Positions 26,961 to 36,813 are shown, numbered from the stretch's first letter. The stretch is 64,000 nt of DNA from Puniceicoccaceae bacterium Marseille-Q1082 (GCA_904424815.1 CAJGBI010000002.1:766206-830205); one strand, 5' to 3'. Notes: generated by a model from the letters alone, not told the origin. Made by a program: numbers and translations.

Positions 26961-27947
26961 ATGAAAGTCACGCAAAAAGATATCGCAAAAAGGGTGGGTT
27001 CCTCGACGTCCTTAGTGTCGCGGGTGCTCTCGGGACAGGCGCACAAAATAGGGGTGAATCCCAAGAAAGTTGAGGAAATTTTCAGGGTCGCAAAAGAGAT
27101 GAATTACGTCCCGAGCCCCGCCGCCCTAATGCTCAAAGGCAAAAAGACGCGCACGATAGGGCTGGTCGTCTGCGACTTCTACGACCCGTATTTTGCGATG
27201 CTCATCGGCGACATCCAGGAGCTCGCGCACATACACAATTACTCCACGCTGCTCGTGGGCTTTCTCAACCGCAAACCCAAAGATTCCGACCTGATGCCGC
27301 TCTACAAGCATTCCGTGGACGGCATAATAATTCTCGGAACCGGCGGAGACCTGTCGTGGACGGATTCGTTCAGCGACATTCCGATAGTCCGCATAGGCCA
27401 CGGAGACCACAAAAACCTCGCTCTCTCGGTCGGGGTGGACGAAACCGACGCCATGCGCAAGATATTCTCCCATCTCAAATGTGACTTAAATTTGAGCAAT
27501 GCGGCTTACGCCTCGCGCTCCATGGACGCCCACGAAATGCGCAGAAAGGCGGTCGTCGAATCGTCGCAGTCTTGCGGTATATCCGTGGAGCTTCTAACCC
27601 CGTCGGAAAAGGATTCCGACTTCTACGCCGGCATTGAAATCGCAAGCTCAATGCTATCGCGCGGAACTGAAAATCTGCCGCAGGCAGTCGTCTGCGCCAC
27701 CGACACCATCGCCATGGGAATAATAAAACGCTTCCACGAGGCGGGGGTGCGCGTGCCCGAAAACGTGGCGATAGTCGGGTTTGACGACATTCCCGCCGCC
27801 GCCAACTACATTCCCGCAATCACGTCTTTCAGGCAGCCGACAAAGCGTTTCGCGCACGAGTGCTTCAACGCGATAATCGAGAAATCCGACCGCCGTTCCG
27901 CATCCATAGAGGGCGAGCTCATCGTCCGCAAGAGCTCCATGCGCTGA
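26961..27947 (+). CDS. LacI-family regulator of the glucuronate cluster
   Basis: 328 residues. The N-terminal helix-turn-helix is VTQKDIAKRVGSSTSLVSRVLSG, with the hinge helix region around SPAALMLKGKK. The effector domain follows, with TRTIGLVVCDFYDPYF, the DGIIILG strand and VGFDDIPAAANYIPAITSFRQP near the end. It lies next to a matching palindrome and to uxaC, so it is most likely the repressor of the cluster; fructuronate, KDG or glucuronate are possible inducers. No strong ribosome-binding site is seen. Confidence 0.88.
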   Translation: MKVTQKDIAKRVGSSTSLVSRVLSGQAHKIGVNPKKVEEIFRVAKEMNYVPSPAALMLKGKKTRTIGLVVCDFYDPYFAMLIGDIQELAHIHNYSTLLVGFLNRKPKDSDLMPLYKHSVDGIIILGTGGDLSWTDSFSDIPIVRIGHGDHKNLALSVGVDETDAMRKIFSHLKCDLNLSNAAYASRSMDAHEMRRKAVVESSQSCGISVELLTPSEKDSDFYAGIEIASSMLSRGTENLPQAVVCATDTIAMGIIKRFHEAGVRVPENVAIVGFDDIPAAANYIPAITSFRQPTKRFAHECFNAIIEKSDRRSASIEGELIVRKSSMR

Positions 27948-27990
27948 CGGCGCCGCCCCCTTTCCGACTCCGGCTAAAATTTAAAAAAAT

Positions 27991-29091
27991 ATGGAAAATC
28001 TGGCAAAAGACAAATCCGCCGTGCAGTTCGACATAGTATCCCTCGGGGAAGTCATGCTGCGCCTCGACCCCGGCGAAGACCGCATACGCACCGCCCGCAG
28101 CTTCCGCGCGTGGGAGGGCGGCGGCGAATACAACGTGGCCCGCGGCCTAAGAAAATGCTTCGGGCTGCGCGCCGCCCTCGCGAGCTCCCTCGCAAAAAAC
28201 GAGGTCGGATACCTGATAGAAGACTTCATAATGCAGGGCGGCGTCAACACGGATTTCGTCAAGTGGGTCAAGGCGGACGGCGCGGGCAGAAAAGTCCGCA
28301 ACGGTCTCAATTTCACAGAGCGCGGATTCGGCTTGCGCGGCGCGCTCGGCTGCTCCGACAGGGGGAATTCGGCGGCCTCGCAGCTCAAGCCCGGCGACAT
28401 CGACTGGGAGGAGCTCTTCGGCAAGCGCGGAGCGCGGTGGTTCCACACCGGCGGCATATTCGCCGCCCTCTCCGAAACGACGGGCGAAGTCGTGCTCGAA
28501 GCCGCGAAAGCCGCAAAGAAATACGGCACGGTCGTCTCCTACGACCTCAACTACCGCCCGTCGCTCTGGGCGGATATAGGCGGACGCGCGCGCGCCGTGG
28601 AAATCAACTCCGAAATCGCAAAATACGTCGACGTGATGATAGGCAACGAGGAGGACTTCACCGCATGCCTCGGGCTGGAAGTAGAGGGGCTCGACGAAAA
28701 CATTTCCAACATCGACGTGGGGGCGTTTGAAAAGATGATAGAAAACGCCGTGAAAAAATTCCCCAACTTCAAGGCGACCGCCACAACCCTGCGCAAAGTC
28801 AAGAGCGCCTCTATAAACGATTGGAGCGCGATATGCTGGTGCGGCGGCAAATTTTACGAGTCCAAAAAGCGCGAAAACCTCGAAATCTTCGACAGGGTCG
28901 GGGGAGGGGACAGCTTCGCGTCGGGCTTTATATACGGAATGATGGAGCTGCGCGACCCTCAGCTTGCGGTGGAATACGGGGCGGCGCACGGGGCGCTCGC
29001 GATGACGACGCCCGGGGACACGTCGACGGCGCGCCTGGAAGAGGTCAAAAGGCTCGCGGAGACTTCCGCGGGCGCGAGAGTCATACGCTGA
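27991..29091 (+). CDS. kdgK: 2-keto-3-deoxygluconate kinase (PfkB family)
   Basis: Phosphorylates KDG to KDPG, completing the glucuronate branch. The 366-residue PfkB-fold protein has the GGEYNVARGLRKCFG substrate-side signature near residue 45 and the C-terminal anion-hole signature DRVGGGDSFASG with the catalytic Asp. It is 43 bases downstream of the lacI-type gene, possibly co-transcribed. The specificity for KDG comes from context plus SLGEVMLRLDP, typical of KDG kinases. No aldolase (eda) is nearby. Confidence 0.87.
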   Translation: MENLAKDKSAVQFDIVSLGEVMLRLDPGEDRIRTARSFRAWEGGGEYNVARGLRKCFGLRAALASSLAKNEVGYLIEDFIMQGGVNTDFVKWVKADGAGRKVRNGLNFTERGFGLRGALGCSDRGNSAASQLKPGDIDWEELFGKRGARWFHTGGIFAALSETTGEVVLEAAKAAKKYGTVVSYDLNYRPSLWADIGGRARAVEINSEIAKYVDVMIGNEEDFTACLGLEVEGLDENISNIDVGAFEKMIENAVKKFPNFKATATTLRKVKSASINDWSAICWCGGKFYESKKRENLEIFDRVGGGDSFASGFIYGMMELRDPQLAVEYGAAHGALAMTTPGDTSTARLEEVKRLAETSAGARVIR

Positions 29092-29110
29092 GATTTTGCG
29101 ACGGGCGCGT

Positions 29111-29200
29111 GAGATTGCCGCTTCAATGGCAGGCGCGCCTAACGCCCGCAAGGAATTTGCCCCTTGCGGAAGCGGAGTTGCCGCTTGGCGCGCCCAGCGC
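29111..29200. repeat. Structured intergenic element with CTTCAATGGC
   Basis: This starts with CTTCAATGGC (29121), continues GGCGCGCC then CGCCCGCAAGG, and contains an 8-bp hairpin CCGCAAGG/CCTTGCGG (29146-29153 with 29162-29169). A second GGCGCGCC lies at 29187-29194. It fills the gap between convergent kdgK and fcl. The first 33 bases align with the element at 9897 with only a few differences, so both belong to one repeat family, which may double as a bidirectional terminator. Confidence 0.65.
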
Positions 29201-30148
29201 CTACATTCTGATTTTGCCGGAGGCGAGCTCTTCCTTGAAGCTTTTGTAGGCGGCGGCTACGCCCGAGCGGATGTCGTATTTGGGCTTCCACCCGAGCGAG
29301 CGGAGCAGGGACGTGTCGCAGAGTTTGCGCGGGGTGCCGTCGGGCTTTGAGAGGTCGCGCGTTATTTCGCCCCTGTATCCCACCGTTTCCGCCACGATGT
29401 TCGCGAGTTCCGCGATGGTCACTTCTTCGCCGCTGCCGAGGTTTACGAGGTCGGGCGGGTTGTCGAGGTTCAGCAGCATTACGCATGCGCCGGCGAGGTC
29501 GTCAACGTGCAGAAATTCCCTCAGCGGCGACCCGGTGCCCCACAGCTCGACTTTTTCGAGCCCCTTTTCCTTCGCTTCGTGGAAGCGGCGGATAAGGGCG
29601 GGCAAAACGTGCGAGTTCTTTTCGTGGTAGTTGTCGCCCTCGCCGTAGAGGTTGGTGGGCATCGCGCTATGGTAGCAGAGCCCGTACTGCTTTCGGAAAA
29701 ATTCGCATAGTTTCAGCCCCGCGATTTTCGCTATCGCGTACCCCTCGTTCGTTTCTTCGAGCGGGCCCGTGAGCAGCGCGCTCTCGGGTATCGGCTGGGG
29801 GGCCATGCGCGGGTAAATGCAGGTGCTGCCGAGGTAGAGCAGCCTTTTTACGCTAGCTTTGCGCGCCGCCGTTATCGTGTTTAGCGCGATTGCGAGGTTG
29901 GCTTCGATAAACTCCGCGGGATACGCGGCGTTGGCGTATATGCCGCCGACTTTCGCCGCGGCTATCACGGCGACGTCCGGCTTTTCGTCCATGAAAAATT
30001 CGAGCGTCTGCGCCTGGTTGGCGAGGTCGAGCTCGCGGTGCGTCCTGCCGATGACGTTTTCGTATCCGGCGGCGCGCAGCGCCCTCTCTATCGCCGAGCC
30101 GACCATGCCGCCGCTGCCCGCGACGTAAATTTTGTCGGAAAGTTTCAT
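29201..30148 (-). CDS. fcl: GDP-L-fucose synthase
   Basis: Epimerises and reduces GDP-4-keto-6-deoxy-mannose to GDP-L-fucose. It has 315 residues with the extended-SDR motif [11 protein letters not shown], the AAAKVGGI segment, LGSTCIYP, the catalytic Tyr/Lys pair YAIAKIAG, and [21 protein letters not shown] typical of Fcl. It follows gmd with a four-base gap. Confidence 0.95.
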   Translation of the reverse strand: MKLSDKIYVAGSGGMVGSAIERALRAAGYENVIGRTHRELDLANQAQTLEFFMDEKPDVAVIAAAKVGGIYANAAYPAEFIEANLAIALNTITAARKASVKRLLYLGSTCIYPRMAPQPIPESALLTGPLEETNEGYAIAKIAGLKLCEFFRKQYGLCYHSAMPTNLYGEGDNYHEKNSHVLPALIRRFHEAKEKGLEKVELWGTGSPLREFLHVDDLAGACVMLLNLDNPPDLVNLGSGEEVTIAELANIVAETVGYRGEITRDLSKPDGTPRKLCDTSLLRSLGWKPKYDIRSGVAAAYKSFKEELASGKIRM

Positions 30149-30152
30149 GGCG

Positions 30153-31208
30153 CTATCTTAACGCGGCCTCCTTTTTGGCGAGCTCGAAGTCCGCGTCCGT
30201 CATTATCTCCACGAGCTTTGCGAAAGTCGTCTTGGGCGCCCAGCCGAGCTCTTTTTTTGCTTTGGACGGGTCGCCGAGCAGGAAGTCGACTTCCGTTGGG
30301 CGGTAGTAGCGCGGGCTGATTTCGATGACGGCCTTTCCGGTCTGGCGGCATATCCCGCGCTCGTTTTCAGCTTTCCCGCTCCATTCGATGTCCATACCCA
30401 GCCGCGCGAACGCGAGCTGCGCGAATTCCCGCACGGTGTGGGTCTCGTTCGTGGCGAGCACGTATTCGCCTGGTTTTTCCGCCTGCAAGATTCTCCACAT
30501 TCCCTCGGCGTATTCGGGAGCATAGCCCCAGTCGCGCTTGGAGTCCATGTTGCCGAGCACCAGCCTGTCCTGCAAGCCGAGCTTTATCCTGCCCGCCGCC
30601 CTCGTGATTTTGCGCGTGACGAACGTCTCGCCGCGCCGCTCTGATTCGTGGTTGAAGAGTATGCCGTTGCTGGCGAAAATCCCGTAGGCCTCGCGGTAGT
30701 TGACGACTATCCAGTAGGCGTACTGTTTCGCCACGGCGTAGGGGCTGCGGGGGTAGAATGGGGTTGTCTCCCTCTGCGGCGTCTCCTGGACCTTTCCGAA
30801 GAGCTCGGAGGTCGACGCCTGGTAAAACTTGACCTGCCGCGCCAGCCCCATGTCCTTTATTGCGTCGAGGAAGCGCAGAGTGGCGATCGCGTCCACGTCG
30901 GCGGTGTATTCGGGGACTTCAAAGCTGACTTTCACGTGGCTTTGCGCGCCGAGGTTGTAGATTTCGTCGGGCTGCGTCTTTTCAAGGATCCTGTTTAGGT
31001 TTGAAGAGTCCGTGAGGTCACCGTAGTGGAGAAAGAACCTGCCTTTCAAAGACTCGTCGTTGTAGAGGTGGTCTATCCTCTGCGTGTTGAACGAGCTCGA
31101 GCGGCGTATTATCCCGTGGACGTCGTAGCCCTTTTGCAGAAGGATTTCCGCGAGGTACGAGCCGTCCTGCCCAGTTATTCCCGTTATCAAAGCCGTCTTC
31201 TTTTCCAT
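30153..31208 (-). CDS. gmd: GDP-mannose 4,6-dehydratase
   Basis: Converts GDP-mannose to GDP-4-keto-6-deoxymannose. It has 351 residues with [41 protein letters not shown] and the catalytic [10 protein letters not shown]. With fcl it makes activated L-fucose for surface polysaccharide or glycoprotein. No glycosyltransferases are in the window. Confidence 0.96.
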   Translation of the reverse strand: MEKKTALITGITGQDGSYLAEILLQKGYDVHGIIRRSSSFNTQRIDHLYNDESLKGRFFLHYGDLTDSSNLNRILEKTQPDEIYNLGAQSHVKVSFEVPEYTADVDAIATLRFLDAIKDMGLARQVKFYQASTSELFGKVQETPQRETTPFYPRSPYAVAKQYAYWIVVNYREAYGIFASNGILFNHESERRGETFVTRKITRAAGRIKLGLQDRLVLGNMDSKRDWGYAPEYAEGMWRILQAEKPGEYVLATNETHTVREFAQLAFARLGMDIEWSGKAENERGICRQTGKAVIEISPRYYRPTEVDFLLGDPSKAKKELGWAPKTTFAKLVEIMTDADFELAKKEAALR

Positions 31209-31270
31209 AATTATCTGCGCAACATACCGCCCCTTTTTCGCATTTCAATTCAAAAATCCTCCGATGGGCG

Positions 31271-31298
31271 TTGACTTGCGCCGCGCGCCGGCTAATTT
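31271..31298 (+). promoter_or_regulatory. Promoter of the LVIVD gene, leaderless layout
   Basis: TTGACT (31271-31276), a 16-base spacer, then TAATTT (31293-31298). Seven bases separate the -10 from the ATG at 31306, so the transcript should start at or next to the A of the start codon. Confidence 0.6.
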
Positions 31299-31305
31299 TG
31301 CTTCC

Positions 31306-33381
31306 ATGAGAATCCTCAATCTGCTCTGCGCTCCGGTTCTTTTGTTCCCGTTTATCGCTTCCGCCGCGGCGGGCGGCGCCGAAGGGGCGCGCGTCGAAAA
31401 TTTCGGAACTCCGGTATTCGGAAAGGCCGTGAAAATCGACGGGGTAAGCCCGCGCGCGATGGCCCTTTGCGTTGACGGCAAGACCCTTTACATAGGAGCT
31501 TCCCATTATCTGTATGTCGCGGACATTTCTGAGCCGATGAACCCCAGGATTCTCGGAAAAGTCGGCGGCCTCGGGAATGTCAGGCAGATAGCCGTCCAGG
31601 ACGGCATAGCCTACGTCGCCTCCCGCGAGAGCGGGCTGTGGATTGTGGACGCGCGGAATCCGAAATCTCCGAAAGTCCTCTCGCGCTACGACTGCATAGA
31701 GCTCGCAACAGGCATAGACGTGGCGGGGCGGGTCGCGTTTCTGGGGCAGCGAAACAACGGCGTGGAGTTCATAGACGTCTCCGACCCCGCGAACCCCGAG
31801 CACATCCGCATAATAAAAACGCCGGAGTCGCAGTCGGTGAAGTACCGCGACGGGTACCTGTTCAGCGGGGAGTGGCACTCGGGCGAGGTGACGGTTTTCG
31901 ACGCGCGCGACATGGCGGACGTTAAGGTCGTCTCGCGCCTGAAAATGGACGGCTACGGCGACGGAATCGACCTGGGCGGGAACCTGCTCTTCGCTTCGAC
32001 GGGGCACCATTCCAAAGATTCCGGAAAGGCGAAGGAGGAGCGTTTCGGCGGCGGGCACGGGCTCGAGATCTTCGACATATCGGATATTTCCAATCCCAGA
32101 AAAATATCGTCGGTGAAGTTCCCGAAATTTTATTACATCGGAAACGACTTCTGGACTCCGCGCCGCTCGGGAAATACGGTTTTTGCCGCGGACACTTTCA
32201 ACGGCCTGTTCGCCGTTGACATATCCGACGTGAAAAATCCGCGCATAGCCGGTCGCATAACCACCCCTCCGAAAAAGGAGGGCGCGCCGTCGTCGCCCAT
32301 AAGCTCGGTGGCGGTCGCCGACGGCGCGGTCTACGTGTCGTCGCTCGACTACGGCGTTATGGCGGTGGAGTGCCCGAACGCGCGGGCTTCCGCCGAGGGG
32401 AAGGGCGTTCTTCCGAAAAACCCGTCTTACAGAGCGCAATATCCCGCCGATTCCGAAAAGTTTTTCGTCTGGAAGCCCGAGCGGAGCGCGCAGGTGCGCG
32501 CCGTCGCGGTTTCCGGCGACACGGCTTACGCGGCGTGCGGGGCGGAGGGGATAGCGGTTTTGAGGCTCTCAGGCTCGGGGTTTGAGGAAATCGGGCGGAT
32601 TAAAATGCCGTTTGCCGGCGACGTAAAAATAAGAGGCGGCAGGCTCTACGCAGCCGAGGGTCAAAACGGCCTCGCTGTATATAATATAGACCCCCATTCC
32701 CCCGCCGCGCTGTCGGAGATTGGCAGGCTGAAATCGCTCTCTCCGGAGTCGTCGCTCGTGTTGTGGGTGTGGGTTCCCGAAGGAAATTTCATCGCCGCCA
32801 CCGACAGGGTGGGCGGAATATTTTTCATCGACGCGCGCGATTTGAAAAATATGAAAGTCGCATTCCGCAAGGGCGGCTGCCCGGGGTGGAATAAATATTT
32901 CTCGGGCGGAATTGTCGGGGGGAAGTACGCGGGAATGTCTTACGCCAACAGCCGCTTCGAGTGGTTCGACTTGTCTGGGGAAAAGCCCGTTCCCGCAAAC
33001 GCCAGCTACAAAAACAGGCCGGGCGTCTCCAACGGCTGCTGCGTTTTCAGGGATAAAGTCCTCTGGACGAACCGCGCGGGGGAGGTCGTTTTGCTCGGGC
33101 CCAACCAGCCCGAAAATCCCGACGGAAGCGCTTGGAAGTCCGTGCCGGTTGGGGGCGCGAAAGTTTCCGCCCTCCCCGCGTGGGACGGCGGGAGACTGGT
33201 GGCGTTTACGAACCGCATAGAAAAGAGCGTCGTCCTCGCGGACTTCGGCGACGAGAAAAAACCGAAGGCGGTGTGGATTGAAAAAATATCCGGAAATCCG
33301 GACACTCCGGAATTTTGGCGCGGGCGGCTGATAATCCCCGCTGGCTACGGGGGGCTTATGATGACGCGCGAGCGGTTTTAG
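31306..33381 (+). CDS. Secreted LVIVD-repeat beta-propeller protein
   Basis: 691 residues with a signal peptide (MRILNLLCAPVLLFPFIASAAAG). It contains many copies of a beta-propeller blade of the LVIVD type, each ending in a phrase such as LWIVDARNPKSPKV, VEFIDVSDPANPEH, LEIFDISDISNPRK or LFAVDISDVKNPRI. No catalytic residue is evident; such proteins are surface or periplasmic with binding roles. The frame is open 42 bases further upstream, but the promoter overlaps that stretch, so 31306 is preferred. Confidence 0.8.
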   Translation: MRILNLLCAPVLLFPFIASAAAGGAEGARVENFGTPVFGKAVKIDGVSPRAMALCVDGKTLYIGASHYLYVADISEPMNPRILGKVGGLGNVRQIAVQDGIAYVASRESGLWIVDARNPKSPKVLSRYDCIELATGIDVAGRVAFLGQRNNGVEFIDVSDPANPEHIRIIKTPESQSVKYRDGYLFSGEWHSGEVTVFDARDMADVKVVSRLKMDGYGDGIDLGGNLLFASTGHHSKDSGKAKEERFGGGHGLEIFDISDISNPRKISSVKFPKFYYIGNDFWTPRRSGNTVFAADTFNGLFAVDISDVKNPRIAGRITTPPKKEGAPSSPISSVAVADGAVYVSSLDYGVMAVECPNARASAEGKGVLPKNPSYRAQYPADSEKFFVWKPERSAQVRAVAVSGDTAYAACGAEGIAVLRLSGSGFEEIGRIKMPFAGDVKIRGGRLYAAEGQNGLAVYNIDPHSPAALSEIGRLKSLSPESSLVLWVWVPEGNFIAATDRVGGIFFIDARDLKNMKVAFRKGGCPGWNKYFSGGIVGGKYAGMSYANSRFEWFDLSGEKPVPANASYKNRPGVSNGCCVFRDKVLWTNRAGEVVLLGPNQPENPDGSAWKSVPVGGAKVSALPAWDGGRLVAFTNRIEKSVVLADFGDEKKPKAVWIEKISGNPDTPEFWRGRLIIPAGYGGLMMTRERF

Positions 33382-33518
33382 GGGCGGCGAGGCGGCGCGC
33401 GCTCGGCGGAAATCGGCGTTCTGGCGCGTTCGGAGGCGCGCGGAGAACCTAAAAAAGTTGAAAAAAAAGCTTGTGCCGAAAATCGCGGAGTGTATGTTCA
33501 AATCCCAATTTACACGAT

Positions 33519-33605
33519 GGTAGGGTATCCAAGGGGCTAAAGGGCGCGGACTGTAAATCCGTTCGGCTTTGCCGTTCACTGGTTCGAATCCAGTCCCTAC
33601 CACCA
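33519..33605 (+). tRNA. tRNA-Tyr (GUA)
   Basis: The 7-bp acceptor stem GGTAGGG pairs with CCCTACC; the D-arm, a 5-bp anticodon stem with loop CTGTAAA (anticodon GTA at 33553-33555), a long class II variable arm and the TTCGAAT T-loop are all present. The encoded CCA is at 33603-33605. The long variable arm is normal for bacterial tRNA-Tyr. Confidence 0.96.
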
Positions 33606-33617
33606 TGTAATTTTGAC

Positions 33618-33645
33618 AGCCCGCGGGAGACCGCGGCTTTTTTTT
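33618..33645 (+). terminator. Terminator of tRNA-Tyr
   Basis: AGCC(C)GCGG pairs with CCGCGGCT around a GAGA loop with one bulged C, followed by eight T. It begins 12 bases after the tRNA. Confidence 0.8.
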
Positions 33646-34051
33646 GCGCCCGTTGGGGAGGAGGGTTGAAAAGAGCGGGGATTCTTTCAGCCGACAATGC
33701 GTTTTGCAAGCCGCCTTTGGGAGATAATTCCGCCGAAGGCTGAAATTGGGCGCGGCGCCGTGCGATTTCCGCCGAAGTCTGTCGGGGCGCAGCAGGGCTT
33801 TTATGCGTATGTCGCCCACGGCGTCGGGGCGCATGATAGAAAATGCCGACTTATAAATTCCATTGCGGTTTTGAAGCCCGCAAAGCGCGGCGTTTCCCGC
33901 CCTCCGCGCGGACTTTTGGGGAAGCTTGCCCGCGGCGGCCGCGCGGGAGCGGGTTTGCGGGTCGGAGCTCTGGGGCCGCGGGTTTTCGGCTTTTGCAAGA
34001 ATCTCGCAATTCATTTATTTTAAATAAAATAAAAATAAAATTTGAAATTTG
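33646..34051. other. Intergenic region with no convincing gene
   Basis: Between the tRNA terminator and the riboswitch promoter I see no credible gene. A 108-codon frame at 33697-34023 has no recognisable domain and a composition like its out-of-frame neighbours. The end (34011-34050) is a strongly AT-rich tract, which suits an upstream promoter element. Confidence 0.45.
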
Positions 34052-34080
34052 TTGACGCGGCGGGCGCAAATCTGAAACAT
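34052..34080 (+). promoter_or_regulatory. Candidate promoter of the riboswitch-nrdDG unit
   Basis: TTGACG (34052-34057), a 17-base spacer, then a weak AAACAT -10 (34075-34080), preceded by an AT-rich tract. This would start the leader near 34087. Confidence 0.4.
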
Positions 34081-34086
34081 GTTTTT

Positions 34087-34275
34087 CCGACGAGAGCGGT
34101 TTTCGCTTTGGGGGAATTTTTCCTTTGGGGCGGACGAAGATGGAATCGGGTGCGAATCCCGGGCAGTCCCGCTGCTGTGAGCCTTAACAAAATGCGCGCG
34201 ATACGCCACTGTCCGCGAGGGGCGGGAAGGCCGCGCGCAAAGGCGAGCCAGAAGACATGCCGCTTTTCAAACATT
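34087..34275 (+). ncRNA. Cobalamin (B12) riboswitch
   Basis: Conserved blocks occur in order: GGAATCGGGTGCGAATCCCG, then GCAGTCCCGCTGCTGTGA, GCCACTG (as CGCCACTG), CGGGAAGGCC, and the B12 box AGCCAGAAGACATGCC at 34246-34261, which differs from the common form at two positions. The start and end are approximate. It lies in the 5' leader of nrdD, so adenosylcobalamin should lower expression of the B12-independent anaerobic reductase. Confidence 0.9.
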
Positions 34276-34330
34276 CGGCTCCACGAGGAATGGCCGCCGG
34301 CATACCACAACTTTAAAGGATAATCGGATC

Positions 34331-34369
34331 CGCCAAACGCGGTTTTCCGGCGGGGCTTAGGCGTTTTTT
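34331..34369 (+). terminator. Candidate riboswitch expression-platform terminator
   Basis: CGCC (34331-34334) pairs with GGCG (34360-34363) enclosing an inner GCGG-TTTT-CCG hairpin, followed by six T. It is positioned between the aptamer and the nrdD start, 54 bases upstream of the ATG. Confidence 0.55.
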
Positions 34370-34423
34370 GTTCGCCTTTTCCCGTCCGGATTTTCGCGGT
34401 GGGCGTCCGATTTTTTTTTAGCA

Positions 34424-36811
34424 ATGCAGATTAGGGAAATAAAAATAATAAAGAGGGACGGAAAGACCGAGGACTTCTCGATAGACAAAATATCAAACGC
34501 AATCCGCAAGGCGTACGCCGCGGGCGGGGTTGCGGACGAAAGCGGCGAAATCGCCAGAATATCCGAGAGGGTAGCCTCGACAATAGATTCTCCGAGCATA
34601 GGGGTTGAGGAGATTCAGGACAGGGTTGAGCGCGAGCTCATGCTTTCAAACCCCTACATAGCCAAGAAATACATCATCTACCGCCAGTGGAGGAATACCG
34701 AGCGCGACAAGCGCACGTCGATGAAGACCGTCATGGACGGGATTGTAGCCATAGAGAAAAACGACGTCAACCTCGGCAACGCCAACATGTCGTCGCACAC
34801 CCCCGCCGGACAGATGATGACGTTCGCCTCGGAGGTGACGAAGGACTACGCGCTGAAATACCTCGTCGGAGTAAAGTACGCGCGCGCCCACCGCGACGGC
34901 GACATGCACATCCACGACCTCGACTACTACCCCACCAAGACCACGACCTGCATACAGTACGACCTGGAAGACATTTTCGGGCGCGGATTCCACACCAAAA
35001 ACGGCAGCATACGCACCCCGCAGTCCATACAGAGCTACGCGACGCTCGCGACGATAGTTTTTCAGACAAACCAGAACGAGCAGCACGGCGGCCAGTCGAT
35101 TCCGGCCCTCGACTTTTTCCTCGCCCCGGGCGTGCGGAAGTCGTTCGTCAAGCACGTATGCGACGGCGTGGCGTTCTGCCGCGCGCTCGCGGGGGCTGAG
35201 CCTCCGGACGCCGAAAAGCTCAAAAAAGCGGCGTTTTCCGCGCTCGATTCCATAGAGCCCAAAAAGGCGGCGCTCAAAAAGCTTTCGGCCGCCCTTTCAA
35301 AGCTCGGCGCCAAGCTGTCCGAGAAGGAGCTTTCGGCGTGCGTCTCGCAGGCGCTTGAAAACACGCGCAAGGACACCCGCCAGGCGATGGAGGGATTCGT
35401 CCACAACCTCAACACCATGCACTCGCGCGGCGGCAACCAGGTTGTGTTCAGCTCCGTGAACTACGGCACCGACACGTCCCCCGAGGGCAGGATGGTAATC
35501 CGCGAGCTCCTTGCGGCGACGGCGCGCGGGCTGGGGCGCGGCGAGGTTCCGGTGTTTCCCATACAGATTTTCAAAGTGAAGGACGGCGTTTCGTACTCCG
35601 ACGCGGACTGCGAAAAGGCGCTCGCGGACTTCCCCGCCGCCCTCGCCGGAAAGATAAAATTTTCCGCCCCCAACTTCGACTTGTTCATAGAGGCGTGCCG
35701 CACGACCTCCACGTCGCTCTTTCCGAATTTTCTCTTTCTCGACGCCCCATACAACGTCAACGAAAAGTGGAGCGCGAAAGACCCCAAAAGGTACCTGTAC
35801 GAGGTTGCGACGATGGGCTGCCGCACGCGCGTGTTTGAAAACCTGCGCGGAGAGAAGTCGTCGGTGGGCAGGGGCAACCTTTCGTTCACCTCGATGAACA
35901 TGCCGAGGCTGGCGATAAAGGCCGTCCACGAGGCGGAGGATCTCCTGCCGGGCGCCGACAAGCACGCCGTGCGCGGGGAGGCGAAGTCGATATTCATAGA
36001 GTCCGTCCGCTCGATGTCGTGCATGATAGCCGAGCAGCTCCGCGAGCGCTATCTCTACCAGCGCAAGGCCCTCGCCATGCAGTTCCCGTTCATGATGGGC
36101 AACGACATCTGGAAGGGCGGCGGAAAGCTCGCGCCGACGGACGAAGTCGGCGACGCGATAGACAGCGGCACTTTGGGAATAGGGTTTATCGGCGGCCACA
36201 ACGCGATGGCCGCTATCTACGGAGAGGGGCACGCCCGCAACAGGGAGGCTTGGGACACCCTCTACGAGGCCGTGCAGACGATAAACGAGGTCGCCGAGAT
36301 GTACAAGCGCAAGTACAAACTTAACTATTCGGTGCTCGCAACCCCCGCGGAGGGGCTTTCGGGGCGGTTCACCAAGATGGACAGGCGCAGGTACGGCGTC
36401 ATACGCGGGGTCAACGACCGCGACTACTACGTCAACAGCTTCCACGTCGACGTGAAAGAGCCCGTCACCGCCTACGAGAAGATAAAGCTTGAAGCCCCTT
36501 TCCACGCCATAACGCGCGGCGGGCACATCACCTATGTAGAGCTCGACGGCGAGGCGAAAAAGAACGTCTCCACGATTGTCAAAATCGTCAAATGCATGAA
36601 GGATTCGGGCATCGGGTACGGCTCGATAAACCACCCCGTCGACACCTGCCGCGACTGCGGATACAGGGGCGTGATATACTCGAAGTGCCCCGCCTGCAAC
36701 GGCGAGAACGTCTCGAGGATGAGGCGGATTACGGGCTATCTTACGGGGAGCCTCGAGACGTGGAATTCCGCGAAGCAGGCCGAGGAAAAGGACAGGGTTA
36801 AGCACGGTTAG
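34424..36811 (+). CDS. nrdD: Anaerobic (class III) ribonucleotide reductase
   Basis: Oxygen-sensitive glycyl-radical enzyme reducing ribonucleoside triphosphates. 795 residues: an N-terminal ATP-cone (about 1-95, with IKRDGKTEDFSIDKI and RISERV), the catalytic barrel with NLNTMHSRGGNQVVFSS and the MGCRTRVFEN segment, a C-terminal zinc site CRDCG/CPAC, and the radical loop RRITGYLTG with the glycine near the end. It sits behind the cobalamin riboswitch and three bases before its activase. It implies anaerobic growth. Confidence 0.96.
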   Translation: MQIREIKIIKRDGKTEDFSIDKISNAIRKAYAAGGVADESGEIARISERVASTIDSPSIGVEEIQDRVERELMLSNPYIAKKYIIYRQWRNTERDKRTSMKTVMDGIVAIEKNDVNLGNANMSSHTPAGQMMTFASEVTKDYALKYLVGVKYARAHRDGDMHIHDLDYYPTKTTTCIQYDLEDIFGRGFHTKNGSIRTPQSIQSYATLATIVFQTNQNEQHGGQSIPALDFFLAPGVRKSFVKHVCDGVAFCRALAGAEPPDAEKLKKAAFSALDSIEPKKAALKKLSAALSKLGAKLSEKELSACVSQALENTRKDTRQAMEGFVHNLNTMHSRGGNQVVFSSVNYGTDTSPEGRMVIRELLAATARGLGRGEVPVFPIQIFKVKDGVSYSDADCEKALADFPAALAGKIKFSAPNFDLFIEACRTTSTSLFPNFLFLDAPYNVNEKWSAKDPKRYLYEVATMGCRTRVFENLRGEKSSVGRGNLSFTSMNMPRLAIKAVHEAEDLLPGADKHAVRGEAKSIFIESVRSMSCMIAEQLRERYLYQRKALAMQFPFMMGNDIWKGGGKLAPTDEVGDAIDSGTLGIGFIGGHNAMAAIYGEGHARNREAWDTLYEAVQTINEVAEMYKRKYKLNYSVLATPAEGLSGRFTKMDRRRYGVIRGVNDRDYYVNSFHVDVKEPVTAYEKIKLEAPFHAITRGGHITYVELDGEAKKNVSTIVKIVKCMKDSGIGYGSINHPVDTCRDCGYRGVIYSKCPACNGENVSRMRRITGYLTGSLETWNSAKQAEEKDRVKHG

Positions 36812-36813
36812 CG

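Noticed and set aside
33697-34023. 108-codon frame between tRNA-Tyr and the riboswitch
   Set aside because: No recognisable domain, no ribosome-binding site, and composition equal to the out-of-frame shadows.
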